Below, in pieces: positions 51,437 through 64,000 of a stretch of DNA of 64,000 bases. A program made the position numbers and the translations under genes. The notes below the pieces were generated by a model, which ran no database searches, was not told where the DNA came from, and was given only the letters and a program-made list of their open reading frames with translations. This DNA comes from Gavia stellata (Eukaryota; Chordata; Aves; Gaviiformes; Gaviidae): contig NC_082595.1 in the NCBI RefSeq assembly GCF_030936135.1, positions 65,772,716 to 65,836,715 of the forward strand, in the 5' to 3' direction. How positions within the stretch are numbered: position 1 is the first letter of the stretch; every line of letters begins with the position of its first letter.

Positions 51437-51997
51437 AGAATCATAGAATCATGTAATTGTTTAGGTCCAACCGTTAACCTAACACTGCTAAGTCCACCAC
51501 TAAACGATGTCCCTAAACGCCTCATCCACATGTCTTTTAAAAACCTCCAGGGATGGTGACTCAACCACCCCCCTGGACAACATGTTCCAATGCTTGACAA
51601 CCCTTTTAGTAAAGAAATTTTTCCTAATATCCAGTCTAAACCTCCCCTGGTGCAACTTGAGGACATTTCCTCTTGTCCTATCACTTCTCACTTGGGAGAA
51701 GAGACCAGCACCCACCTCTCTACAATGTCTTTCAGGTAGTTTTAGACAGCGATAAGGTCTCCCCTGAACCTCCTCTTCTCCAAGCTAAATAACCCCAGCT
51801 GTCTCAACCGCTCCTCATAAGGCTTGTTCTCCAGAGCCTTTTCCAGCTTTGTCACCCTTCTCTGGACATGCTCCAGCACCTCAGTGTCTTTCTTGTAGTG
51901 AGGAGCCCAAAACTGAACACAGTATTCGAGGTGCGGCCTCACCAGTGCCGAGTACAGGGGGACAATCACTTCCCTAGTCCTGCTGGCCACACTGTTT
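51437..51997 (-). mobile_element. CR1 LINE 3' fragment with intact tail
   Basis: Minus-strand frames encode CR1 ORF2 C-terminal words: [37 protein letters not shown] and [20 protein letters not shown]. The 3' end at low coordinates has the AGAATCATAGAATCAT tail. The 5' end is truncated at about 51,997, where homology passes into TTTATATATTC. It is less damaged than the copy at 42.3 kb. Confidence 0.94.
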
Positions 51998-52970
51998 ATA
52001 TATTCATATATTTATTATTAGAAATAAACTATACAGCATACTTCAAGTTTTATGCATGTTAACAAAAGTTTTCCTATCTACCAGATTCACTGATGAAGAA
52101 TACAGGACTGGCAAAGTAGTGCCTCCTAATAGGACATGCCAGAATAAAGCCAATACAAACCCCTGGCATGTGGCACTTCATACTGGGAGGAAAAAAATGC
52201 AAATGTGCTCTAGCAAAAGAAGTGTTACACTCTTGGTAAATAAAGTTGCAAAGATGGAAAATAAAACAAAACAAACACACCCCCAGTTACAAATAAGTTC
52301 TCCCTTATCTGCTCCAAAGTATCAGTTGCTGTCAAACTTCTCATCCCAGGCCTGTTCTCCTCTTCTCTCTTCATTATAAATAAAGTTTTTCTAGCCTAGC
52401 ACCAGAAGTGGCTGACTGAAAATGAATTCAAGTATATACAAGACTGTTACCTTAATTTATAAACATGTATCATGAAAATCATTCATTGTATGTATAACTT
52501 ATCAAATTCACTATCTCTAGTTTATTTTTCAGTGCTGCAGGTGTCATATGTGACATATTAAATAAAGCTAACAGCAAAGATACCATACAGAATACTACCT
52601 TGCACCTATTCCAAACTTCAGTGTATTTTGTTGATTTTAAAGGTGTACACTGACCCTACTTTTTGCCAAAAGTACATAATTTCCAATTTCCTTCATGAAG
52701 CCTACATTTTAGCAATCTAAACTTTGTTTACTTCACTAATGCATTTAGAAGGATTAAAATAATCATGTAAACTCAGATTTTGCTTCTTCAGTGTGCTTGG
52801 AAGGAGTTGATGCCTATCTGCTGTTTTTTTCTCCTTATCTTGTGCAACTGTCTTTCTCTGAATTTAAAACTTTCACATTGTGAGCAGAGAGCTTTTGCTA
52901 TAGTACTCTAAGCTGGTGCTATATTTGGGTGGTTGCATTTTTCCAAGTGATTATCCTACCATAAACTACT

Positions 52971-53004
52971 CTGATAGCATATTTTGACTGATAGCATATT
53001 TTTC
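52971..53004. repeat. 17-bp tandem repeat, two copies
   Basis: CTGATAGCATATTTTGA (52,971-52,987) is followed directly by CTGATAGCATATTTTTC (52,988-53,004), differing only in the last two bases. Confidence 0.9.
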
Positions 53005-55199
53005 TGTTAGGAAAGCTTGTAGCTCTTCTGCTTGTAGCTAACAGACTCAGGCAAATTACGTTCTCACTGTTATTCTATTAGCCTTCAAAAGGAACAAGAT
53101 TTGTTGCACCTACTTCCTTTGATGCTGTTCTCCAAAAGTAACCATATCCATTCTACTGTATTCAACATAAGGCCTGTAACAACTGTATTCTACAAATTTA
53201 ATCTTACGTGCAAATACTTCTGCAACTTCCAGCCACTATTCCAAGAGATAAACTGGATAGTTCTGTAAATTTGGGGAGATGACATCTATATCTTTCAGAT
53301 AATGTGCCTCTAATAGAAATAGTTCTGTATTGTTCTGCTCAGAGATGTGTTGCTTCCCAGACAGTCACAAGCAGTAACTTGTGGTTTACTTGTGAAACCA
53401 TTACACTGTAGTTTTCCAAGCATGTGACAAGTTTCTTTTAGGATTATTGACTCTGGAAAGATATTACTTAATTGCATGTCTATAAACTTCTTCCATGATC
53501 ATTAAATAATGATGAAATCTACTTCTGTAGATTCAACCATGTCATAAGTTCTTTTAAAGACTTCGGAATTATTTTTCCTGTAGAAATGAGATTAGCTATA
53601 ATGCATCAGTTTATTTTGTATTATCCACTGCTTTGTAAGATTTTTTAGCTTCAATAAAGCAACATATTTAACAAAAACTATTCTGACAGGCACTATGGAT
53701 ATGCTTCTTCATATGGTTTCCTTTCAAATGTATGGGTGAACTATGCATTATTTCACCAGAGGCTATCCAATCTCTTTCCCCTGAGACTGTGCAGTTAATA
53801 CACAGGATACAAAATTTTTATAAATGTTATTTCTCCGGATAGCATTTTATAGATACTGCCCAAACACAGGATTAATCTCTAATTCTTAGGTGTTCTGGGA
53901 AAGCTCCAGATGCTGTTTTATTGTTCCTTCATAGCTTTTGTGAAAACATTACTTTACATCTCACTTTAGGTTCTATTTCCTTTTATGAAGGCCTCATCCA
54001 TTTTTCAGATCTTACTTCAACTTTTTTTGCCAAGTTTTGCCAAGTTTTACCTCCTTTGGTGATCTCTGTTTCCTGCAGGTATGTCCTTGATTTGTTTCGT
54101 CTTGGTTCAAGACAATTGCCAGTTCACAGATCCCCTTGTACAACACTATAATTTCACTTGACACATAATTTGTTATTACTTGGAATCTTGCAGATGAATA
54201 AGAGCTGAATAATGTATTTGATATGATTCGAAGTTAATGAAGAAATAGTGCATGCATAGTGCCTGTTGTCCCCAAAAAAGGGAGGGCTTTATCATTGCTT
54301 TTCATCTGTTTTCTCTTGTGTTTATGCTGCTTCTTTGATTTACACATGATCAAAATCACTTACAAAGTAGCCTGGTCTCTCTGATTTTTATCACTTAGGC
54401 ACTTCCATGGGCACTTCAACGTCTGGGGCATGCTTCAGATGCTTTACAAATGTGCACACAGCTTATTCAAGGATTTTAAACTATCACTAAGATTCAATTT
54501 TGCCCACACTAAACCTAAATGGAAGGTGGTTTTCACCCTCAAAATAACAAAAGGTTTATATATCAGAAAACATGCGATGCCAAAAAGAGAAGCGGGACTG
54601 AAGTCCACTCACTTCTGGTACTTTCATGTCTATATTCAGCAATATAAGAAGCCACAATAGAACAGGGTGAAAAAATGGTATATGGATTAAAACTAGATTC
54701 CTAACAACTAACTGTTCAAAGACAGAATGAACAGAATCATAGTTTCCGGGGGAGATGTCCATTTTATAGCAAATTACTGAAGTAATGAAAATTACAAAGA
54801 TGGTATTAAAGTTGCAGTAATTATCTACAACATATCGGGAAACCTATATTTGATAATACTAGATACCTCTTTATGCAAGATATTCCAGTAAAGTTTATTT
54901 CTTAACCTTTCTTACCATCTGCTTGATTTAAAGTACTAGACACAACTTTCCCCACACAATGGTTTAGTGTATACTATTAACACAGATAAAATCAGTACCA
55001 AATGTAAGACTTATTTGAGAAAAACATGAAACATATTCACATCAATCACAAAATGATAAATTCTTCTTAAAAATAAAGTTAGAATAAATATAGTCCTTGC
55101 AAAGAAGTCAGCAGAATGATCTTACAATATTAAGTAGGATCATGGTGCACAGATCCTTTGTGTCACACCATTTTCTATTCCCATCTATTCTGAAATCTA

Positions 55200-55290
55200 A
55201 AGCCAGATCCTCAGCTCATGTCCTTCAAAAATCACTGAAGTCAACGGGAATTCAGCACCCCAGTGCTTGCTGAATCCCATCCTGTGGATT
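55200..55290. repeat. Relic of the GCCAGATCC-type amniote repeat
   Basis: AAGCCAGATCCTCAGCTCA and later ATCACTGAAGTCAACGGGAA match the arm and centre of a common amniote interspersed palindromic repeat. Related scraps lie at 19.5 and 20.0 kb and near 22.15 kb. Family not named with confidence. Confidence 0.45.
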
Positions 55291-55633
55291 CTAGCAAACT
55301 AATGTCTGCAGCTGGCTTCTAATCTTGCAACCAAAGTTTTGTACCTAGTCAAGAACACCTGACCTGGAAAATATTTACAGGATTGAAATTGCTCTGCAAA
55401 ACCATATTCCACAAGGTTAATTCAGTATTTCTTTTTTTTTGTGGGTTATACACAGTATGTTATGGAATCTTTCCTCCTCTTTTAAGAATCTCGGTGATTA
55501 GCCCTCTCAATATAGAAGCATTATCTCTGTTTGCTAATGTAAGTCTTGTACTACTAGCACCTCATTCTCTAAAGAGAGACATCAACATTTTCAAACATTT
55601 TTTTTATAAAACAAAGTGCTGTGAAAAGTACTT

Positions 55634-55650
55634 TTTGTTGTTGTTGTTGA
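55634..55650. repeat. (GTT)n microsatellite
   Basis: Short run of TTG/GTT triplets after a T-run. Confidence 0.8.
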
Positions 55651-55908
55651 ACATATGGAAGACACCATGTAAAAGAAACATATCATATGAACATGTCCAT
55701 TTTTTTAAAAAGTAACCATTTTTTTCTGTTTAGAAAATTCAATAAAACCCATAAATGTTGATAAAACATGTAATATTTTCCCCAGGTGGGAAAAAGAGAA
55801 CAAGAAAAAATGTTAGCAACATAGAGAAAACAACAGTGTATTGAAGCTTTTTCTATGCTACTGCAACAACTAAGATTAATGAACAGAGAACAAATGGTTG
55901 ACATATCA

Positions 55909-56241
<333 letters not shown>

Positions 56242-59200
56242 TCAGGTTTTACCAAGGCATTCTTCTAAGGGTGCCTGTACCTTTCATCTCATCTGTACCT
56301 CTCATCTTGCCTACATAAAACAAAACAGTTGGACACATTCTCCAGAAAATGCACAGTATCTGTTGTTTATCTGTTTTTTATTGTTTATATGATTTTATAT
56401 AGGATGAAGGGCTACAAGTATTTGAAGTCAGTGGAAAACTATTAAGTATTTCACTATAGCCAAGTTCATCAACAATGTTGGTGTGTTATAGGAGAATCTG
56501 TGGATTCTGGCACACTTGAAATTTTCACTCTTATTTCAATCACTTAGCTACTCCTGAGCAATTCTGAAAACCTAATGCACAGTGTAGCAACCTGAAGTAA
56601 TCAAAGCACTTACAGATGGCAGTATATGGTGAAAACAGTTGTGAGGGAGAGGGCAGCAAATATTTTATCCATGGTACACTGCAAAAATACTTGGAGAAAG
56701 ATTTTAGGTAAGATATAGTATCACATCCTAGTCACACTAATACTAGCCTGCCATTCAGAAATTGACCACTAAAAGTCCTAAAAATGAGTATGTGTTTTCT
56801 GCTTTAATATTCCCAGAATGCAAAGAACTGTTGTGATGGGAAGAGAGAGACAGTAGTTTGGGACAAAGAAGATGGTAGTTTGGCACAAAGCGATGCTGTG
56901 CAACTATACAGGAGTCACTTCCTTTCTTTCACCTCAGCTTCTTTAAAAAAGATACTACTTTTCCTCATGTTTGTAAAACACAGTGCTTAAGAGATCATAA
57001 ACACTGAATAAACTGAAGGTATTAGAAGTACTGAACATTTTATATTACATTTGCCCCATCTGTTTAATAAAGTTTCAAACTCAAGATGTATCAGAAAATG
57101 TTCAGTAATGTTAAATCTTGTCTAGTGAATAAAATGTAGAAATACAACATGAGAACTAGTGTAATCAGACTTTTTAGGAGTCTTTCAGCTTTTAATGTCA
57201 GCCTTAAACATAACTCTGCCGTCAGTTCTGGTGGAGATACTAAACAAAGATTGACACTACAAACCTTTCTGAAGTTCAGCTGATTGGCAGCCATAAATTC
57301 TGCCCCAGAGGAGAATTTGTAGTGTATGTGGAATAAAAAGAACATTTATTTAGAAAAAAGATTACTTTGTCCCCTTGCTGAGCTACAATCCAAGAATTAT
57401 TTCACTCTGCCTGGGGACTTAGCAAATCAAGCATTTGAACTAACTCTAGTGTCAATGCTAACAAAACTGAAGACTTGAACAGATTGTTACTGTACTGAAC
57501 ATAGTCTGTGGCTGATCGCAAAAGATTTTAGTAACAATGAGAGGGGAAATAATTTTTCTTCGGAATATACTGTGAATGCATAGAATAGAGAAGACCAAAC
57601 AGATATGGTGTCTCCTCATAGGGTTTCTTTTGAAGATCAAATAATTCTTGCAGGCATTTAATATTGCACTTTAGTATAACATACTTTAAGCAATGCACAT
57701 CAGCTCTGTAGGAATCTAAATTACTATGTAATACGGAAAGGATGGAAAATTAATGCTTTTCAGTATTTGTAAAATTTTACCAAGAACCTGTATTTAATTC
57801 TTCTGACATACAATCTTTACCCTGCTACACAAAACAAACATTTTAGCCACTATGAATAATCTGAGCAATATAAAAAATTGGCAGAGAAACCCATTTTAGT
57901 AAACTGTTAGATACACATTGCTGACGCATGTTGAGGAAAAAAAAAGAAAAAGCCAAATGAGCTATAATAGAAAATAAAGCAAGAACGAACTGTAATAAAT
58001 ATGCATTTCTACATTTCAGTTGAAAAAAAAAAAATTCCATGATGAAAACATGTTATCAAGGGGAATGGTTGCTCTCTACCAAAACATTAGAGCATGTGAA
58101 AAAATACAATACCCTTTAAAGGACAGAGTGCTCCTACTGCAATGACTGATTTAATCAGCTAGGATGAAGCCATAGCTACTATTGAAAAAGAAGGAACAAA
58201 GGTCACAAATAAAATCAGAGAAAGCTCCTGCATAGGATAGCTCGCTTACTGGAATAATTAAAACCAAAAAATGTAAAAACGTCTACATATGATTAGTGAG
58301 ATTGTAGAAGATAGCACAAAGCCTAGAACGTCAGTGCATATGGTTCATGACTGTGAAGCTAGCAAGGGTGATAGAAAGTGCACGGTGATCTCTCAGTTTT
58401 CTCATATAGGCAGAACGCTACAATGTATTTGCACTGCTTTCTTCCACCCCTAAAAGCTAAAAGTCAGAACTGAAATGATGCCAAGAAAAACAGCCCATCT
58501 ACTTTCACCCCTAAATTCTACCTAGCGTTTAGAAATTCTTATCAAAAAAAGTGTATAGTACATGTTATGGGATTTGTTTTATGCAGAACAGAGAATGTTT
58601 TATCTGAAAATAAAAAAACATTTGATTCAGGAAAATACAACCACAAATGGTTTTTCTCTGTGTTTGGCAAACTATTCAGCAGACTCACCTGACTAAAATC
58701 AAGAAGCCAGAACAATCAAAAGCATCAGGATTCCATTTGACATTGAACTAAAGAGAATGACAACTCCAATATGTACATATTGCTTCTTGTGGTTATGACT
58801 GTGTCATTCATATGGATAGAAGCAGATGCTGCAATTTACATTATGTTTCCATATTCTTTCACTGTGTGCAAATCAATCTGGTTAATCAACTTATATACTC
58901 CATCAATTAAGTATACTATTTTTTCTGGGTTAGTTCACCATATTGTTTCATCTAACTGAAAATCACTGTGGAAATCCAACCTAACTTGAAATCAACTGGA
59001 AATGATGTCTGTATAAGATAACTTGTGGTGACATGATTTATCATGCTTGTGTTCCCTCAGTAATGCTGAAGACAATGCAGAGTAGTAAGAAAGCCGCCTA
59101 CGTTTTGCAACTTTTGAATTTCACTGGAATAAAAAAAGAGAACTAACTAACAGGAAAGATGGAAAAGAAAAGGTTAAGCAAATCAAGAAACTCACCTACA

Positions 59201-60199
59201 TGGTGCATAAAATGGTAGCTCTCACAATGACATTCAGAGGATAGTCAGTGACATACTCAGCGTTCATAAATTAAAGATCATTGGAAGATAACTGTGCATG
59301 TCAAGGATCACAAAAGGAAGCATGGCAAAGGCTCTAAGTTAGTCTAATGATATGTACAAATGTGAGGCTGGAAACAGAAAGAATCATCGTTAGTAATTTA
59401 TTACTTACTGCTCTATCCTGAAGCACTCGCTAGGAAAGACAAATATCTGAGCAGTCAGACTCTGGACCACAAGGTTAGAAAAATATCAGGATGTTGAATG
59501 AATGCCAGAATAAACAAGGATCAAAGGACAGGGAAGCAGACCTCATAATACAAGACAAGATTGGATAAATGCACAGCAAAAGTGTGCCAGCCAAATTCTG
59601 ACATTTTTCTACAAAGGCAAAATTACAGATCCGTTAATGGAGATTTTTATTTAATGATAGCATCCAAATTCTTTCCTGGCTTCTAAAAGCATTTGATTGT
59701 CACAGACAATGCCTCAGCTTTGCTTTCACCTATGCAATATTTAAAATCAAAAGAGGCTGTAGTAACAAAAGAAAAATTAAAGGTGATTAAGATTAAATTC
59801 TGAGAAAAAAATAAGTTAAAAAAAGTCAGAAGCCCAGTTCTTAAATATTTTATAAAAGCACTCTCCACCACATAAGAATTAAACCATGACAATCTTTATG
59901 TAAAAAAAAACAAACCACAGACTCCCAATCCTACTACACTATTTTCCATCTATGACACTGCCTATAACAGCTATGTAACTTTTGTTTTCCTGAGCACTGC
60001 ATTCTTAGTGGGCACAGGCCACTTTTCTTAAAGTTGCTTGGTTCATGAATTTTTTTAAGGCCAAAGAAACAATTATGCAAATTTATTCTGACCTTCTGTA
60101 ATACACAGACTATGAAAAGTCACTTCTGAATTACTTCACCAAGCTCATCACTTATGTGTTTGCACTGACAAAAAGAGTGACATATGAAAAGTGCAGTCA

Positions 60200-61332
60200 T
60201 AAAGACCCATCTATATGAGCCTTAGTAAGGTTCCCAATACAGTGTCTTATGACATCCTTGATGACAAGGTGGTAGGATATGGACTAGACAGATGGAACAC
60301 CTACAGGTGGAGAACTGGCTGAGATGTTGATCTTGAAAGGTGGTAGTTAATAGCTCAGGGCCAGATTGGCATCTTGTCATGAGTGGAGTGCTTCAGGGGT
60401 CAGTCCTAGACCTGATACTATTCAATATCTTTATAAACAGTTTGGAAAATGGTATTGAAAGCACCTTCACCAAGTTGGTGGATGACACCAAACAGGGAGG
60501 AGAGGTAGATACACTGGAAGAAAGAGCTACCATGCAGAGAGACCTCAGGAGGCTTGAAAATTAGTATAAAAGGAATTGCATGAGGTTTAACAAAAATAAA
60601 TGCAAAGCCTATCCTGGGAGAAAGTAATCACAAGCATCAGTACTGGCTGGGAACTCAGTGGCAGAAGTGTATCTTGGCTGAAAAGGACTTATGGATCCAT
60701 AAGGACAGCAAGCTGCACATAAGTAAGTAGCCCATCCTTGCAGCAGGAAAGCAAACTGCAGCATGTGTCAGCAAGACTATAGCCAACAGAACAAGGGATG
60801 TGATTAATCTACAATACTTGGCACTTGTCAAGCCACACAAGGAATACTGTGTCCAGTCTTGGTCCTCCAAGTTCAAGAGAGATGTTAAGGTGATCAGAGG
60901 GTTGGAGAACTTAACTTACAAAGAATGATATATGGAGATGGGGTTGTTCAACCTGGAGAATGGAAGGCTTACACAGAATCTAATCACGTTCTTCCATTAT
61001 CTAAAGAGAAGGTTAGAGAGAAGTTTAAGGTAGTCTCTCATTAGGATGCATGGTGACAGGATAAGAGGCAATGGCCCAAGCTACTGAAGGGAAATTCTGT
61101 GTGGATATAAGAAAAAAATTCTTCATCATGAGAACAACTAAGCATTGGAACAGGTAGCCCACACAAGTAGTGGAATCAGCTCAGTGGAAATATTAGAGAC
61201 AGCTTAACACAGGCCTGAATAAGCTAATCTAAGGACTTGCTTTCAAATAGGAAAGCAGACCTCCTCCATCCAGAGAAAGGAAACTCTAGAGGTCCCTTCC
61301 AACTCTGAGTTTTCATTGATTTCTATGATTCT
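60200..61332 (+). mobile_element. CR1 LINE, 5'-truncated, old, antisense to GRIK2
   Basis: Plus-strand CR1 from mid reverse transcriptase to the 3' end (TCCAACTCTGAG...TTTCTATGATTCT). The 5' limit is set where RT-like words (KVPNTVSYDILDDK-type frame) begin. Many stops and frameshifts show age. It is the only CR1 recognised in this window that lies inside the gene in the antisense orientation. Confidence 0.88.
60340..60564 (+). pseudogene. CR1 reverse transcriptase fragment
   Basis: A 74-codon open piece of CR1 RT containing [20 protein letters not shown] and then KLVDDTKQGG. The Asp pair of the catalytic box survives (FADD has become LVDD). A stop at 60,562 ends the frame, and the copy lacks the N-terminal RT and the endonuclease, so it is non-functional. 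Confidence 0.9.
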
Positions 61333-63167
61333 TTACCAGTATGAAGTTATGTACAGTAATAAGTGTTTCTAGAGACTCTTCAAATTTTGACATTGAGCAA
61401 TTTCAAGAAAACAAAACAAAACATATGATTTCCTGTTTGGGAAAAAAAACCAAATGAACAAACAAAACAAACCCCCAAAATATTGTGAACTTATGTAATT
61501 TATACATCAAGCCAAAGGCAAGCCCATTATTAGCCAGGGAAATGTGTGTTTTCCTGGGTTTTTCGCCCTTCAGTCCTTTGAAACTCAAGTAGACTCATCC
61601 CAATTGTTTCATACATGGCCCCTTGGAAATCCTGAATACCAGTATGGAAATCCAAGCTGAACTGTCCATATAATAAATTTATTTTATTCATTCCTTATTC
61701 ATTTTGGTAAGTTTGATGTTTTGTTTTGACACATGCCCTAAGTCTACATAGCTGTGAAATAAGCTAGAAAATGCATTTCTGATGTTCTTAGTAACGGCAA
61801 AAGCACTAACATATCTCAAGAATTTTTTCTAAACATAAGAAGGCTAGATGTCAGATTTAGGTGAAGCAAACATTGTAGATGATCCTTTTATGGCTACAAC
61901 TGTTCTTACACATACTGTCTCCAGTATTTTAGGCCACAGAGGATTAGTACCATTAATAAATAAAGTTAATTAATTGAATACATTTCAAATCATAGTATGA
62001 CAAGCTTAAAGCTGAAAGAACAAACTAACAGCCCAAGGTAAAGAACGTTTTAGGAATTCTGTAATTGTCCTCAAGCATTATAAATACAGGGAAATTCAAA
62101 GATAAGGCTATCTGAAAGAATTTGAACACTTGCCTGATCGCTTTCCTGAACTGTCACCAAATGGAAATTTGTAAAGGCTGATTGCTACTGTTGAAATATC
62201 TATCAATGACTGATGATGCCTTTGTTCTGTTGTGCATTTTTTGTACTTCTTGTTTCTGTGATTTATACCTGTGTACACTGATCCACCTCTCCCACTTCTT
62301 AATATGAATCTGAATTCTTTGGAATAAGTGCTGTTTTCTCCAAACTGCTCAATGTTTCTAAAATGGACAGTGATGGGTTCCTGAACCATTACTGGGACTT
62401 CTGAGCTAAACAGCAATATATGCAAATAATGATAAATATGAGAATCAGCTACAGGAATCAGAATGGAAGATATCAGATTTTATTAATTTTTTAGCTTTAC
62501 ACAATATCACTACATGTCCTGTTTCCAGATTATTTTTTTAAATAATCCATTTAAATTTGTTTTAATGACTGAAATAATTTCTAGTTTCCAGTAAGCCTTA
62601 GCTAATTGTACACTCCAAAAGTAAGTGCTGTTTTCTAAGGCAGCAGAAGCAGTCCATTTACTGATTTTGACATAGCTGAGCACATTATGTGTAAAACACA
62701 ATTTGGTCTTAATTGCATATCTGCACCTGATGCCTCCATAATATAATATGATGCCATAGACATTTCAAACTTTGCATTCACATATGTGTAATGCATAGTT
62801 TTGAATCATTGCTGTAGGCTAAGCCATAGCTGTTACAGAGCATCGTGCTAATGACTAGCACCTTAAGTATACTGAAAATTTTATACATTCCCCCACCTGT
62901 GCTGGACAGCAGACCAGACTTAAATCAGCTTAGCTGTTCTCTATCACTCAATAGACAGACTGTGTTAATTCAAGTGAACTTCTGAGTATCATCTGATTTT
63001 CTGACCAGATTACCACCTAGTTATAAAAATTACCTTTGTAGCACTGTATTTTCTTTATTGTCTCCTAGAACTATGAGACTGGCTTTTTCTCAGTTGTCAA
63101 ACAAAACTGAAAAAGACACTCTCCTTTTTATCAGACTCATCTCATTGACTCTGACCTCAGGGCATTT

Positions 63168-63209
63168 ATTTTCTTTTTTTCCCCCCTTTTTTTTTTCTTT
63201 TTTCCCCCT
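63168..63209. repeat. Pyrimidine run (T/C)
   Basis: About 42 bp of only T and C: T-runs separated by C6 and C5 blocks. Confidence 0.9.
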
Positions 63210-64000
63210 ATTTGTTCGGAAGTGCTGAGGCTTGAAAACCCCTAAGTGAACCAGCCGATTTAGATTTTGGTGTGTCAGCATAAAAACAATAAAACCAATG
63301 CATACAAGCGTTCTCTCCTCCATAACGACAGTTTTCATGGTCCATAGAGCACAAATGAAAAAAGGTAGGAAAGGTGTTCCTGCCAAGAATAGAGCTGCAA
63401 AGAATGAAAAATGCAGTGCTCAGAGAAAGACATTTTTACTCTTGCCCCAATTGTGCTGATTTTTGTTCAAAAAATGAAAGATTTTGAGCAAACATTAAAT
63501 ATTTAAAGTAATTTATGGTTTAAAAAACCCAAACCTTAATGCTATTGAAATAAGTTTTCACTACCAGCTTTGACCTGGAAATAAGTAAGGATTTTATAGT
63601 TCCAAAATCACTAATGGATTTCAGAAAACTTCCTTGCCTTTTATACCAGAACGATTTATAGTCCTCTACTGAATTATAACTAATCTCAGAATGGGTTTTT
63701 TTTTGTAAAATACTGTGGAAGATGACAAGTGTGATATTTCCCACACTTTTGTAGATTTCTTCCTTTTTAAGTAGGAATAAGACATTAAGCAAATATAATC
63801 TGTTTTTAAAGCAGATTCTATATTCTGCATGTTCTGTAAAGAAAAATCCACTTCTGCTTGCTCTGCCTCTTCTCAGATACAAACTGCAGTACAAAACTCC
63901 ACACTTCATTTACACTGTATCTGGAAGCAACCTCCTTTTCCGAAAGCAGTGAGTGCATAGTTTCATCACTGAACTGAGCATAAAGTTCAGAAATACTACT

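Overview
This is a eukaryotic, almost certainly avian, genomic window. Two things show it. First, three widely spaced exons on the minus strand encode the C-terminal 213 residues of the kainate receptor subunit GluK2 (GRIK2), with consensus splice sites and matching phases. Second, the repeat content is that of a bird: several CR1 LINE copies with the typical tails of short direct repeats (GATTCTGT-like), and a solo endogenous-retrovirus LTR of a type I recognise from birds. There are no operons, prokaryotic genes, CRISPR arrays or tRNA/rRNA genes that I can support. Most open reading frames of 60-150 codons here are chance ORFs in AT-rich non-coding DNA, or lie inside repeats.

Layout. Positions 1 to about 20,600 are the 3' flank of GRIK2 (intergenic). 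They hold a 615-bp solo LTR with a 5-bp target duplication (8,380-8,994), a relatively young 5'-truncated CR1 (about 10,736-11,904), an old, heavily damaged 2.2-kb CR1 (about 14,650-16,888), polypurine tracts and small old-repeat relics. From about 20,600 to 23,076 lies the probable 3' UTR and immediate downstream region of GRIK2, with several AATAAA signals on the minus strand. The final coding exon is 23,077-23,241, the M4 exon 38,057-38,307 and an S2 ligand-binding exon 55,914-56,139. The introns between them are 14.8 kb and 17.6 kb, and at least 7.9 kb of a further intron runs to the right edge. The introns carry three 3'-end CR1 fragments in the gene's sense orientation, one antisense CR1, an ancient LINE reverse-transcriptase relic, two G-quadruplex candidates and an approximately 850-bp A/G array with an internal duplication.

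The three exons together encode human-numbered residues 696-908. These cover the glutamate-contacting Glu738, the Cys750/Cys804 pair that forms a disulfide across two exons, the ion-site residue Asp776, membrane segment M4 and the GluK2a cytoplasmic tail. The tail keeps its phosphorylation, palmitoylation and SUMOylation sites and its PDZ-binding ETMA end. The amino-terminal domain, S1 and the edited Q/R pore exon lie outside the window to the right. I found no sign of a novel multi-gene system. The most notable non-coding structures are the duplicated polypurine array, the inverted CR1 copies flanking the 226-nt exon, and a 41-bp tandem duplication close to the last exon.
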